Below, in pieces: positions 40,070 to 40,909 of a DNA stretch of 40,909 bases. This DNA comes from an uncultured Marinoscillum sp. GTDB lineage: Bacteria; Bacteroidota; Bacteroidia; Cytophagales; MED-G16. The notes under the pieces were generated by a model. It was not told where the DNA came from. It made no database searches and saw only the letters and a program-made list of their open reading frames with translations. Location of the stretch: assembly GCA_902529805.1 (NCBI GenBank), contig CABZXU010000015.1, forward strand, positions 1 through 40,909. The letters are read 5' to 3'. Every line of letters starts with the position of its first letter. Positions within the stretch are counted from its first letter, which is position 1. Position numbers and translations under genes: made by a program.

Positions 40070-40909
40070 TTAAAATTTTATCACTGGACCTACAGACAAA
40101 CTGAATCTTACATTATCCACTGGTCCATATGTTCTTAATTGTATAACCCTTCCTTCAACTCTAATTCCGAATTCAGGTGTGAAAATAAAATTAACGCCAG
40201 ATTTTAATCCAATAAATAAATCATTTCTAAAGTTATTAGAACTATATGCTTTATTGAAATAGCCAACACTATTTCCAAAAACATATTTCATTCCAACAAA
40301 ACCAAATAATGGACTTTGAAGTCCTATAAGGGCTCCAACATACATATTTTGAGTTTTTGCTGTGTGAGCATTAAATGGAAAAAAATAAAATTTATAAGAT
40401 AATTCTGAATACCCTACTCCATCAAAAAATTTTCTTAAAAAATTTAATTTATGGAATCTTGCCATTATATTTCCATTACTGTCGAAAGTAGAAAATTTAT
40501 ATCTTCCCCATTGTGACCAAGGATTAATTTCTAGAGCTTGATTTTCATTGATAGGCATTTCTATAGAAAATGAATTACCTAAAAAATCTAAACGATTTTT
40601 ATATAGATTATTACTAGATGCATTGTTTAGATTAAAATAAGCTGAAGTAAGAGGAACGATCCATAAAGAGTTTTTACCAATTCTTTCAGTGACTTCGAAA
40701 TTAACTATTTCCTCTACACCACTTCTATAGATGATTTTTTCTATCCTTCCTAATCTTAAATATTTTGTTTGACCACCTGATCCAGGTATTTCATATTCTA
40801 TATCAGTATCTGAACGACCAACGGTTTCAACATCTAATATATCTCCATTTTTTAGATATATTTTATCTTGAGCAAATAATTTAAGATTAACAACAAGAAA
40901 TAAAATACA
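40070..40909 (-). CDS. Outer-membrane beta-barrel protein, 5' end cut by the window edge
   Basis: The frame is open from 40070 to the last base, giving 279 visible residues. The first visible residues (CILFLVVNLKLFAQDK) are the end of a signal peptide, so only the start codon and a few residues are missing; the ATG at 40558 is internal. A polar N-terminal domain (IYLKNGDILDVETVGRSDTD, KYLRLGRIEKIIYRSG) precedes a barrel: YKFYFFPFNAH, MYVGALIGLQSPLFGFVGMK, FIGLKSGVNFIFTPEFGIR and VRFSLSVGPVIKF with a terminal Phe. The family is not recognised; a small porin-like or surface-attachment barrel is plausible. Confidence 0.75.
   Translation of the reverse strand, partial: CILFLVVNLKLFAQDKIYLKNGDILDVETVGRSDTDIEYEIPGSGGQTKYLRLGRIEKIIYRSGVEEIVNFEVTERIGKNSLWIVPLTSAYFNLNNASSNNLYKNRLDFLGNSFSIEMPINENQALEINPWSQWGRYKFSTFDSNGNIMARFHKLNFLRKFFDGVGYSELSYKFYFFPFNAHTAKTQNMYVGALIGLQSPLFGFVGMKYVFGNSVGYFNKAYSSNNFRNDLFIGLKSGVNFIFTPEFGIRVEGRVIQLRTYGPVDNVRFSLSVGPVIKF

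Noticed and set aside
1-40909. CRISPR arrays, insertion sequences, prophage genes, tRNA and rRNA
   Set aside because: No spaced direct repeats, transposase or integrase frames, or tRNA/rRNA-like sequences were recognised by eye; a tRNA could still be missed without a search tool.

Overview
The window is AT-rich (visibly under about 30% G+C in most genes) and gene-dense. It looks like a chromosomal segment of a marine-type member of the Bacteroidota (Flavobacteriia). This rests on several features: lpxK beside a large TonB-independent 'putative porin', many small lipoproteins with a short hydrophobic leader ending in a cysteine, secreted proteins cleaved at an S-Q junction, LVIVD-repeat proteins, a GldL-like mini membrane protein, and TAnnTTTG-type promoter boxes. 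The lineage is inferred from gene content and composition, not from a marker gene. I saw no rRNA, tRNA, CRISPR array, insertion sequence or phage gene.

Layout. (1) 1-5431: envelope housekeeping. A C4 zinc-ribbon coiled-coil protein and a Nif3-family protein run leftward. They are divergent from lpxK, a beta-barrel porin and a DUF3575 protein. (2) 5489-12485: a tightly packed rightward operon encoding a Tat-signal class-V aminotransferase-fold enzyme, a sterol-desaturase/fatty-acid-hydroxylase membrane enzyme, a Ser/Thr dehydratase-like PLP enzyme, an ornithine-cyclodeaminase-family enzyme and a 991-residue secreted BNR/sortilin-like propeller protein. (3) 12477-18179: a leftward six-gene operon zwf-pgl-(Nramp-like transporter)-pxpA-pxpB-pxpC. 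It joins the oxidative pentose phosphate pathway to 5-oxoproline hydrolysis. gnd reads away from zwf on the other strand, so the three oxidative PPP enzymes share one control region. (4) 19694-20779: very small membrane-protein genes, including an overlapping set of a 26-aa peptide, a 42-aa peptide and a lipoprotein. (5) 20849-25681: leftward genes for a MORN-repeat lipoprotein, an alpha/beta hydrolase, HflX, a DUF411 protein, a plug-domain lipoprotein, an unusual higher-GC lipoprotein, a 57-aa membrane protein and a DUF2892 protein. (6) 25795-40909: an accessory stretch dominated by exported proteins. It includes four NTF2/SnoaL-like proteins, an S1/P1 nuclease, a SOUL heme-binding-like protein, DoxX-like and ABM-like proteins, two LVIVD propeller halves, a serine beta-lactamase-like hydrolase, a PQQ sugar dehydrogenase and an outer-membrane protein cut by the right edge. 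Cytoplasmic exceptions are queE and an NAD(P)-binding oxidoreductase.

The best candidates for something new are the two overlapping micro-ORFs ahead of a lipoprotein (20107-20315), an Nramp-family protein that lacks the metal-binding motif and sits with pxpABC, the LVIVD protein split into two lipoproteins, the in-frame stop directly after a lipoprotein signal at 25855, a symmetric divergent promoter between two NTF2-like lipoproteins (33314-33352), and an unexplained long stem-loop at 37211-37277.
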